This document shows, in pieces, positions 15,094 through 21,027 of a DNA stretch of 21,027 nt (its first letter is position 1; each line of letters starts with the position of its first letter). This DNA is from Pollutimonas bauzanensis_A (GTDB taxonomy: Bacteria; Pseudomonadota; Gammaproteobacteria; Burkholderiales; Burkholderiaceae_B): the NCBI RefSeq assembly GCF_040393045.1, contig NZ_JBEBUX010000069.1, forward strand, positions 1 to 21,027. Reading direction: 5' to 3'. The position numbers and the translations under genes are program-made. The notes beneath the pieces were generated by a model that was not told where the DNA came from, made no database searches, and saw only the letters and a program-made list of their open reading frames with translations.

Positions 15094-16311
15094 TCAAGCC
15101 GCTGGGCCGGGGTCGCGTATGCCTTTATAGGTGTGTATGACGGTGTTGATGGGCTTGCCCTGATCGTCGGCACGCACTTCGTTGACGTAAATGTCCAGAA
15201 TCGCCTGGTTATTCCGATGGTCGAACTGCATGGGACCAAAAGCAGTGCTTACAGGCTCCTCCAGCAAGCGGGACTTTAGCTTTTCTTTGTTGTCGATATC
15301 GCCATTGACGGCATCGATGCCGGCTTTGATGACCTGGCCTGTTGCGTAGCCTGAGGTGCTGGCTTCGCCTGGCAAGCGACCGCGCTCGGCCTGGTAAGCT
15401 GCGGCGAACGATGCCGCGGCGGGAGCGGCGGGCGACTGGTGGAAAGTGTTAATGCCGCCGATGCCGGCTGAGCCGGCGGTAAGCAGCACGTCTTCCTGGT
15501 CGAACAGTGCCCCAGGGCCTATCAGTTGAACCTTGTCTTGAAGCTGGTAGTCGCGCATTTGCTGAAGAAAGCGTACGGCATCCGCTCCGGGCAAAAAGGC
15601 GTAAACGAATTTTGGCGCGGCCGCGGCAAGATTCATGATCAGGGGTGCGAAATCGGACGTGCCCAACGGCGTCCAGATTTCCTGGCCAGGCACACCACCC
15701 AGTTCCTGGAAGGTGGCATTGAAATCACCTACATATTCACGGCCGGCGGCATAATCGGAAGCCAGGGTGATGCCGCCCGAGGTGGCGATGTTCCCATGGG
15801 TCCATAAGGCGCCGGTATGGCCCAGCATCCAGCTGGTTTTGGTCGCCCGAAATATATAAGGGCTGGCGGCTTCGCGGGCTAGCGCATTCGCGGCCGCGTT
15901 CGAGATAAAGGTCAGCAGTTTGGCGTCTGACACGGTATCGCGTATTGCCAGCGCAACGGCAGCGCTGATTACGCCGCACAAGACATCGATCTTGTCGCGG
16001 GAAATAAGCTTGTGTACTTTGCGCAAGGCTTCAGCGGGTTTGCCCTGGTCATCTTCGACGAGCAACGTAACCGGCCGCCCACCCATTTGGTAATTGATTT
16101 CTTTCAGAAACAACTCCAGGCCAGCCCGCATGCTTTCCCCTAAAGAGGCGAAGGGGCCTGACAAGGAGGTCAGCAACGCAATTTTTATCGGCGCGTCAGC
16201 GGCGCGGGCAAGGCGCGGTATACCCATAGCCAGTGGCGTCATGGCCCCTGCAATCAGCAGGCGCCGACGCGTTGTGGCAGGGACGAAGACGGGGGATTGG
16301 CTGTGGGTCAT
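15094..16311 (-). CDS. Liv-type substrate-binding protein (Peripl_BP_6), Tat-like signal
   Basis: The 405-residue periplasmic protein has an N-terminal twin-arginine-like signal (TTRRRLLIAG, RR within 15-17) with probable cleavage after ARA at 37. The mature part begins IKIALLTSLSGPFASLGESM, typical of LivK/Peripl_BP_6, followed by EDDQGKPAEALRKVHKLI, GVISAAVALAI, and ASDYAAGREYVGDF; the C-terminus ends in a DIYVNEVR strand. The family binds branched-chain amino acids but also benzoate-like and other aromatic acids, amides and urea. It is the first gene of the Liv unit and has a strong Fur-box-like site directly upstream. An aromatic or siderophore-related ligand is a hypothesis from context. 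Confidence 0.9.
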   Translation of the reverse strand: MTHSQSPVFVPATTRRRLLIAGAMTPLAMGIPRLARAADAPIKIALLTSLSGPFASLGESMRAGLELFLKEINYQMGGRPVTLLVEDDQGKPAEALRKVHKLISRDKIDVLCGVISAAVALAIRDTVSDAKLLTFISNAAANALAREAASPYIFRATKTSWMLGHTGALWTHGNIATSGGITLASDYAAGREYVGDFNATFQELGGVPGQEIWTPLGTSDFAPLIMNLAAAAPKFVYAFLPGADAVRFLQQMRDYQLQDKVQLIGPGALFDQEDVLLTAGSAGIGGINTFHQSPAAPAAASFAAAYQAERGRLPGEASTSGYATGQVIKAGIDAVNGDIDNKEKLKSRLLEEPVSTAFGPMQFDHRNNQAILDIYVNEVRADDQGKPINTVIHTYKGIRDPGPAA

Positions 16312-16336
16312 GGATACGCTTGGGAACCTAATGAAA

Positions 16337-16361
16337 GATAATGATAATCAGTCGTATTCTA
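16337..16361 (-). promoter_or_regulatory. Fur box and possible -10 upstream of the Liv-type operon
   Basis: The plus strand at 16337-16355 reads GATAATGATAATCAGTCGT: the first 14 bases match the Fur consensus exactly and 15 of 19 match overall, the best in the window. On the minus strand a TAGAAT (16361-16356) immediately upstream would serve as -10, with a poor -35 (TTCGCC) 18 bases further. The site is 25 bases before the binding-protein start, in the 92-base gap after the esterase gene. Confidence 0.8.
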
Positions 16362-16403
16362 AGGTTTTTTATTCGATCTGGCGAATCGCAAGCGTATGGA
16401 AGC

Positions 16404-17213
16404 TTAGGTCTGGCAGGGGGGCACGCCGTCGCTGGCGAAAGAGATGGCCCTGCTTGCCGACATGGGGAGCATGTCGGCATGATTCAGTCTGGGCAGTATT
16501 TCCAATGTGGTCGACAGCCCCGAGACGCCGTTCAGACGTTCCACCAGCGTTTGCGCCATGGGAAGCGTAGGTATGCCATGGGCGCGCATAGGATCAGCAG
16601 GGTCTTCGCCCGCAGGCAGAGGGTGCCAGGCTTCCCCTTCGCCCACCATCAATAGCAATTGGGTTTCGTCGTGGTGTTCGCTGCCAAGTAATGTGTCGGC
16701 GGCTTTGATCAGGTATTGGTCGCGCCACCATAGCGAAGGGCTGGCTGCTACGTAGCGTTTAAACAGATCGTGCCGGTGATACAAGGCGTGCAATACAAAT
16801 AGCCCGCCATAGGAATGGCCATACAAGGTGCGCTGGGCCGGATCCAGCCGTACTGTCGCATCCAGGGCCGGCATCAGGATCGTTTCCAGAAAATCCAAAA
16901 AGATATCGGCGCCTCCCGAGCGCCATTGGGGCATGCGGGGATCGTGGTCGGGCTTGCCCCCCGGCAGAGCGGGCGTGTAGTCATAGGCGCGGGCGACCCG
17001 GCTGGCGGCCGGATCCGGTCCGTAGCCGACGGCGACCAATGCCACAGGCCAGTCGGGATGCTGGGGTGTGGCTGCCAATGCATTCATAGACCAGTCGCCA
17101 TCCAGCATGAACACGGCCGGGTAGCCTTGCGGCGGCGCGGGCCTGGCCGGAACCGTGATTTGTATCCGGTACTTATGCTGGCTTAGCGGAGATGAAAGCC
17201 ACAATGTCGTCAT
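16404..17213 (-). CDS. IroE/Fes-like siderophore esterase
   Basis: The 269-residue alpha/beta hydrolase belongs to the IroE/BesA-type esterase group that cuts ester bonds of catecholate trilactone siderophores. It shows YPAVFMLDGD near the N-terminus, a YDYTPA motif (78-82), the nucleophile elbow YGHSYGG (S134), SPSLWW (158-163), and a late LNHADMLP (H245) as catalytic histidine. No signal peptide is visible, so it should act in the cytoplasm, releasing iron after import. Its start overlaps the binding-protein stop by four bases (ATGA), making it the last gene of the uptake operon. The target, probably the ferric DHB-Ser product made here, is inferred. Confidence 0.87.
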   Translation of the reverse strand: MTTLWLSSPLSQHKYRIQITVPARPAPPQGYPAVFMLDGDWSMNALAATPQHPDWPVALVAVGYGPDPAASRVARAYDYTPALPGGKPDHDPRMPQWRSGGADIFLDFLETILMPALDATVRLDPAQRTLYGHSYGGLFVLHALYHRHDLFKRYVAASPSLWWRDQYLIKAADTLLGSEHHDETQLLLMVGEGEAWHPLPAGEDPADPMRAHGIPTLPMAQTLVERLNGVSGLSTTLEILPRLNHADMLPMSASRAISFASDGVPPCQT

Positions 17214-18343
17214 TTGGCATCGAGATCAATCATGTAGGTGCCCTGCATGGGGACGGCCAGGAAGTTTTCGTTGATGTAGTCAAGGGTGGCTTTTGGGGAA
17301 ATACCCTTGAATCGTTCGGGGTGTATCCAGCTCGCCAGGGCTTCGATAAAGACCACATGCAGCGGCGAGTCGTTGAAGGCATGCCAGATCCCATGGGCGT
17401 TTCCCTCTTGGGCCGCGGCCAGGGCATTGAGCTTGTTGCCGTCGATGATGCGCTTGAGGCTGGCGCGGGCTTCTTCATCTGTGCTGCCGGCGCCTATGAC
17501 AAGCCCGCTGCTGGCGCGTCGTCCACCGCCTGTTCCCGTAGCCACATACACTTTTGGGTTCTGGGTGTTGATGTATTCAAAGCTTAAGCGGCCGGTGGCG
17601 CTTTTCAGTACGCCGCTGCCGATATTGTGGCCGCCAGCGTAGGTAATCATCTCGTTAAAGGTACCTGTGCCTGGTGAATTGCAGCAATCGGTGGTGCCTG
17701 CATGGGCATGTACGAACACGGGTAGCCGTTGCGCTTCGGGCAAGTCGCGCAGCCGGTCTGCGACTTGATCCATGTGCTGCTGATAGAAGGCAACAAAGTC
17801 CGCGGTTTGTTGGTCGCGCCCCAGTGCATTGCCCAATGCTGTCAGGCTGGGCACGGTGTTGGTCATGGGGTGAACGAAAAAGTCGATCACAATGACAGGG
17901 ACGCCTGCATCTTCAAAGCGCTTGATGAGCTGCGATTCCTGGGCGCTTTCGTTCGAGGTGATGCCCGCGAACGTCAGGGTCAAGACCACCAAGTCCGGGC
18001 GTAGCGCCAGTGTTTTTTCGACCGAAAAGGTGTCTACGGTGTGCCGTCCAACTACAGGCACCTTTGCAAGCGCCGGAAATTTTTCCACGTAGTTGGCGTA
18101 ATCGTTGGAAAACGATGTCCTGAATTCATCGGACCATCCTGCCAATATCCCCACCGGGTCGGGATGCAGCAAAGCCAGGATGGGAAAATTACGGGCTTGG
18201 GCCAACACGACTCGCTCGGCGGGTTTAGGCAACGTCACGCTGCGGCCGGTGACATCGGTGACCGTGATAGGGGCCGCAACGCACGCGCTGGTAAAGATCA
18301 GGCACTGAAATAGCGCGACGGCAACACGGCGGAAATAGCTCAT
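17210..18343 (-). CDS. periplasmic iron-siderophore binding protein (TroA/FecB superfamily)
   Basis: The 377-residue protein has a signal peptide (basic SYFRR, hydrophobic core, cleavage near CVAA at 24) and then ITVTDVTGRSVTLPKPAERVV, the standard opening of class III periplasmic binding proteins for siderophores, heme and cobalamin. LRPDLVVLT, DAGVPVIVIDF and a C-terminal helical lobe follow. It is longer than FepB/FecB and contains an unusual HAHAG...DCC segment (H212, H214, C220, C221) before GTGTFNEMI. A lipoprotein cysteine (C21) was considered, but the TSAC context is not a good lipobox. It sits 19 bases downstream of the ATPase gene and is coupled to the esterase, consistent with delivering the ferric siderophore to the permease. 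Confidence 0.88.
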   Translation of the reverse strand: MSYFRRVAVALFQCLIFTSACVAAPITVTDVTGRSVTLPKPAERVVLAQARNFPILALLHPDPVGILAGWSDEFRTSFSNDYANYVEKFPALAKVPVVGRHTVDTFSVEKTLALRPDLVVLTLTFAGITSNESAQESQLIKRFEDAGVPVIVIDFFVHPMTNTVPSLTALGNALGRDQQTADFVAFYQQHMDQVADRLRDLPEAQRLPVFVHAHAGTTDCCNSPGTGTFNEMITYAGGHNIGSGVLKSATGRLSFEYINTQNPKVYVATGTGGGRRASSGLVIGAGSTDEEARASLKRIIDGNKLNALAAAQEGNAHGIWHAFNDSPLHVVFIEALASWIHPERFKGISPKATLDYINENFLAVPMQGTYMIDLDAK

Positions 18344-18362
18344 TTCGGATTTCGCTTTGATA

Positions 18363-19148
18363 TTAATGTATGGGGTCGCACAGGCCGTCTATCATGACTT
18401 GCAAAGTACCGCGCGAACACGGTTCAATCCGGCCAGTTACCCCATAGCCGTCGCTTAGGGAGGTGGGGGTGATGACATCTGCAGTCGTGCCCTGCGCAAG
18501 CAGCCGGCCTTTAGCCAGCATCAGGGCGTAATCGCAGTGTTGCAAAGCAATGCGCAAATCGTGCAGGACGATTAGCGTGACCAGGCCGTGTTGCTGGGTT
18601 TCCTGGCGTAGTAGATCCATGACATGGAACTGATAGTTCAGGTCCAGGGCCGACAAAGGTTCATCCAGCAATAGTAGTCGCGGCCTGCGTATCAAGGCTT
18701 GGGCCAGCCCTACCAGTTGCTTTTGCCCGCCCGACAACTGGTCCAGATACATCATGGCCAGGTGTTCTATGCCCAGGCGTTTCAGCAATGAAAGAATGTC
18801 TTCCACTTCTATGGGACCGCTTTCGGGCGCCAGCGCGGAGGCCTTCGCGGCAACCAGGACGGACTCAAACACGCGCAAATGGACTGATGCTGGCAGCGCT
18901 TGCGGCAAATAAACGATTTTCTGGGCGCGCGTTTCCAGTGACGTCTTGGTCATGTCCTTGCCATCCAGCGAGATGCGCCCACTGTTGGCGCGCATCAGGC
19001 CGGCCAATGCCTTGAGCAAGGTGGATTTGCCGCTGCCATTGGGGCCTATCAGTGCCGTGAGTGTTCCGGCCGCCAGCCCTTCGATGGACAGGTCGCTGAT
19101 AATGGTGCGCTTGCCATAGGCAAGGCTGAGTTGATCCACTTCAAGCAT
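18363..19148 (-). CDS. FecE/FepC-type ABC transporter ATPase
   Basis: The 261-residue ATPase powers ferric-siderophore import. It has Walker A GPNGSGKS (35-42), Q-loop YLPQALP (80-86), signature LSGGQKQLVGLAQAL (from 138), Walker B LLLLDEPLSALDL and H-loop VLHDLRIAL. This is the arrangement of FecE/FepC/FhuC proteins. It lies six bases after the permease stop. The specific ligand follows from the neighbouring binding protein and esterase, not from this protein. Confidence 0.92.
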   Translation of the reverse strand: MLEVDQLSLAYGKRTIISDLSIEGLAAGTLTALIGPNGSGKSTLLKALAGLMRANSGRISLDGKDMTKTSLETRAQKIVYLPQALPASVHLRVFESVLVAAKASALAPESGPIEVEDILSLLKRLGIEHLAMMYLDQLSGGQKQLVGLAQALIRRPRLLLLDEPLSALDLNYQFHVMDLLRQETQQHGLVTLIVLHDLRIALQHCDYALMLAKGRLLAQGTTADVITPTSLSDGYGVTGRIEPCSRGTLQVMIDGLCDPIH

Positions 19149-19154
19149 AAAAAT

Positions 19155-20207
19155 TTACTTCATCTGGCGCCGCAGCACCACGGTTAGGAAGAAAGGAACG
19201 CCGACCAGCGAAGTAACAATACCGACTGGCACGATCACGCCAGGCACGATGTTCTTAGACGCGATCGATGCCAATGACAAGATGGCGCCGCCTACCAAGG
19301 CGCTGCCTGGCAGGTAGAAGCGGTGGTCTTCGCTGAACAGCCGGCGGGCAATATGGGGGGCAATCAGCCCTACGAAGGCGATGGTGCCCACGAACGACAC
19401 TGCTAGCGCGGACAGCAGGCTGATGCGTATCAGCGATGTAAGACGCAAACGCTGTACGTTAATACCGAAGCTCGTGGCGCGATTTTCGCCCAGACGCATG
19501 GCGGTCAGCTTCCAGGAGTCGCGCAGTGCCAGGGGCAATATCAGCGCAAAGGCGACGAGCAGTACTGCTACCTTGGGCCACGAGGCGCGCGACAAACTTC
19601 CTATGGTCCAGAAAACCAGCCCTTGCAAGGCCTCGGCGCTGGCTATGAACTGCATCAGCGAGACCAGGGCGTTGAACGAAAACACCAGCGCGATGCCAAA
19701 CAGCACCAGGCCCGTGGCGCTTAAACCACCCCAGCGTGCCGCAGCGTCCAGCAAGAGCGCTGAAATCAAGGCAAAGATAAAAGCATTGCTGGATATCATC
19801 CACGAAGCGGGTACGCCGGGTAGCGACAGGTCCAGAACGATGGCCAGCGACGCGCCAAACGCGGCCGCCGACGATATGCCCAATGTGAATGGACTGGCCA
19901 ACGGGTTGTTCAATATGGTTTGCATTTCAGCGCCGGCCAGCCCCAAGGCCAAGCCTACGGCCATCGCCATTAACGCATAGGGCAGACGAATATCCCAGAC
20001 AATAACCCGTGTGGTCGCATCCGCTTCAGAGGGAGACCACAACGCGTGCATAATATCGGCTAGCGGCAGCCCCGATGGGCCCAGCATGAAATCGGCAAGA
20101 ATCGACAGGCAGATAACCAGCGCAAGCAATGCTACTAGCAAATAGCGTCGCTTCAGGGTCTGCTGATAGACGCCAATAATGGGGTTGGAAAGCAAGGTTG
20201 AGGACAT
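19155..20207 (-). CDS. FecCD-type ferric-siderophore ABC permease
   Basis: The 350-residue permease has about nine to ten membrane helices. FecCD landmarks include DIRLPYALMAMAVGLALGLAGAEMQTILNNPLASPFTLG, LGENRATSFGINVQRLRL and FVGTIAFVGLIAPHIARRLF. The frame is open back to an ATG at 20264, but 20207 is preferred: it gives a usual length and keeps the Fur-like site and a TATACT element upstream of the gene rather than inside it. Neither start has a convincing Shine-Dalgarno. Only one permease gene is present, whereas FecCD and FepDG systems have two, so it probably forms a homodimer as in BtuC, or a partner lies elsewhere. Confidence 0.9.
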   Translation of the reverse strand: MSSTLLSNPIIGVYQQTLKRRYLLVALLALVICLSILADFMLGPSGLPLADIMHALWSPSEADATTRVIVWDIRLPYALMAMAVGLALGLAGAEMQTILNNPLASPFTLGISSAAAFGASLAIVLDLSLPGVPASWMISSNAFIFALISALLLDAAARWGGLSATGLVLFGIALVFSFNALVSLMQFIASAEALQGLVFWTIGSLSRASWPKVAVLLVAFALILPLALRDSWKLTAMRLGENRATSFGINVQRLRLTSLIRISLLSALAVSFVGTIAFVGLIAPHIARRLFSEDHRFYLPGSALVGGAILSLASIASKNIVPGVIVPVGIVTSLVGVPFFLTVVLRRQMK

Positions 20208-20213
20208 GGATGG

Positions 20214-20247
20214 CAAATGAGAACTATTACGTAACTGGCAGTATAGT
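20214..20247. promoter_or_regulatory. divergent promoter region with Fur-like site
   Basis: At 20214-20232 the plus strand reads CAAATGAGAACTATTACGT, overlapping a GCAAATGAGAACTATTACG register (20213-20231) with 12 of 19 matches to the Fur consensus. Beside it, AGTATAGT (20240-20247) gives a -10-like TATACT on the minus strand and TATAGT on the plus strand. As at the Liv operon, the Fur-like site lies just downstream of the minus-strand -10. Clear -35 boxes are not seen in either direction. Confidence 0.5.
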
Positions 20248-20287
20248 TGATGGATCTGGCTCATGGTTGCCCGTAAGCATCCACAAC

Positions 20288-21027
20288 ATGGCTTCGATCA
20301 AAGGCCACGCTTATCAGATTCTTGTTCGTTGCCCGGCCGGGACCGCGCCTGAAGGCGGGTGGCCGGTTGCTTATGTACTGGATCACAGCCTTTTTAATGC
20401 GCTGGACCCCACCGCGGGGCCGCGCGGTATATTGGTGGGCGTAGGTTACTGTGAGCAGGACCAGCGTGCGCGTGACTACACCCCGCTGATGGGTTCATAT
20501 GGCGCTCCGTCATCGGCCCAACCTGAAGACACAGGCGGCGCTGATGATTTCCTGGTTTTTTTATTGCAGAAGCTAAAACCTTGGGTGCAGACACAATATC
20601 CCATTGATGCCGGCCGGCAGAGCCTGATCGGTCATTCGCTGGGCGCCTTGTTTGGACTGCATACTTTTTTTCAACACCCGGCGGCTTTTCAAACCTACCT
20701 GCTATCCAGCCCGTCCGTCTGGTGGGCAGATCATTTTTTGCTCAAAGCGGCGCAGCAGGCTGTCGCGACGTCTTCGCCGAATCCGTCAGTCGTACCTGCG
20801 CGCATCGCGATTACTGTGGGCGAGTACGAGCAGTCGCTGAGTCCCGCCGAATTGTTACGCGACTCTGAATATCAGAAGCAACAATTAGATAGGCGAACTT
20901 TCCGGCGTATGGTCGATGGAACGCGTGAGCTTGCCCAAATGCTGGAGGCTGCTGATACAGCGGCCGTCAGCTTCCAGATTCTGAAAGGCCAGACTCACGC
21001 TATGGCGGGTCCCAGGGCAGTGGTAGA
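20288..21027 (+). CDS. second IroE/Fes-like esterase, truncated at right edge
   Basis: The frame is open to the window end (246 codons) and encodes another alpha/beta hydrolase of the IroE/esterase D type: WPVAYVLD, ARDYTP (61-66), IGHSLGA elbow (S117), SPSVWW (141-146) and a late QTHAMAGP (H237). It aligns along its length with the esterase at 16404-17213. No signal peptide is seen. The start is uncertain: 20288 ATG leaves an 80-base divergent intergenic region with the Fur-like site, but an in-frame ATG at 20210 has a better Shine-Dalgarno (GAGG) and would add 26 residues, and a TTG at 20267 is also possible. Likely iron-regulated and involved in siderophore hydrolysis; the C-terminal end is outside the window. 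Confidence 0.85.
   Translation, partial: MASIKGHAYQILVRCPAGTAPEGGWPVAYVLDHSLFNALDPTAGPRGILVGVGYCEQDQRARDYTPLMGSYGAPSSAQPEDTGGADDFLVFLLQKLKPWVQTQYPIDAGRQSLIGHSLGALFGLHTFFQHPAAFQTYLLSSPSVWWADHFLLKAAQQAVATSSPNPSVVPARIAITVGEYEQSLSPAELLRDSEYQKQQLDRRTFRRMVDGTRELAQMLEAADTAAVSFQILKGQTHAMAGPRAVV

Noticed and set aside
17210..18343. Lipoprotein signal in the siderophore-binding protein
   Set aside because: The cysteine at 21 is preceded by TSA rather than a normal lipobox, and an AXA-type cleavage site follows directly.
19381..19980. 199-codon open frame on the plus strand inside the permease gene
   Set aside because: It is the antisense shadow of a well-supported FecCD permease; its Ala/Ser/Lys-rich product has no recognisable motif.
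1..21027. Mobile element, CRISPR array, tRNA or biosynthetic-cluster boundary repeats
   Set aside because: No transposase, integrase, regular repeat series or tRNA-like segment was seen on reading either strand.

Overview
The window looks like a Fur-controlled siderophore locus from a Gram-negative bacterium. High-50s GC by eye, the protein style, and the trio of small membrane protein, PepSY-TM protein and YncE-like propeller suggest a betaproteobacterium, probably Alcaligenaceae (Bordetella/Achromobacter/Pusillimonas relatives). No rRNA or marker gene confirms the taxonomy. All genes but four run on the minus strand.

Layout, left to right. At 1-2184 (+) a translationally coupled set encodes two small membrane proteins and a PepSY-TM protein of the siderophore-reductase type; its upstream part lies off the edge. 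Convergent to it, at 2282-3688 (-), is a secreted YncE-like beta-propeller. The biosynthetic block at 3817-10986 (-) reads, in transcription order: 2,3-dihydroxybenzoate (DHB)-AMP ligase, stand-alone aryl carrier protein, EntF-type NRPS (C-A-PCP-TE with a serine code) and an EntS-type MFS exporter. Upstream of it, at 11036-16311 (-), a complete Liv-type ABC importer (binding protein, two permeases, two ATPases) is followed by an Sfp-type phosphopantetheinyl transferase. The ferric-siderophore uptake block at 16404-20207 (-) encodes a FecCD-type permease, ATPase, binding protein and IroE/Fes-like esterase. Divergent from it, at 20288 to the edge (+), is a second, truncated esterase of the same family.

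Reading of the system. The ligase loads DHB on the carrier protein. The NRPS couples it to serine and cyclises or releases it, which predicts an enterobactin-like DHB-Ser product. The MFS protein exports it. The Fec-type importer returns the ferric form, one or two esterases open the ester scaffold, and the PepSY protein may reduce the iron. Three Fur-box-like sites lie at the starts of the permease, Liv and ligase transcription units, tying all of them to iron.

The most unusual part is the Liv-type importer. It sits between the uptake and biosynthesis blocks, carries the best Fur-box match in the window, and shares a tight run of genes with the phosphopantetheinyl transferase. No DHB-synthesis genes (entA, entB isochorismatase, entC) are visible and the carrier protein lacks the isochorismatase domain, so precursor supply is from elsewhere; scavenging through the Liv-type importer is one testable idea. 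No TonB-dependent receptor, regulator, RNA gene, CRISPR array or insertion sequence is visible. No gap between genes exceeds 300 bases.
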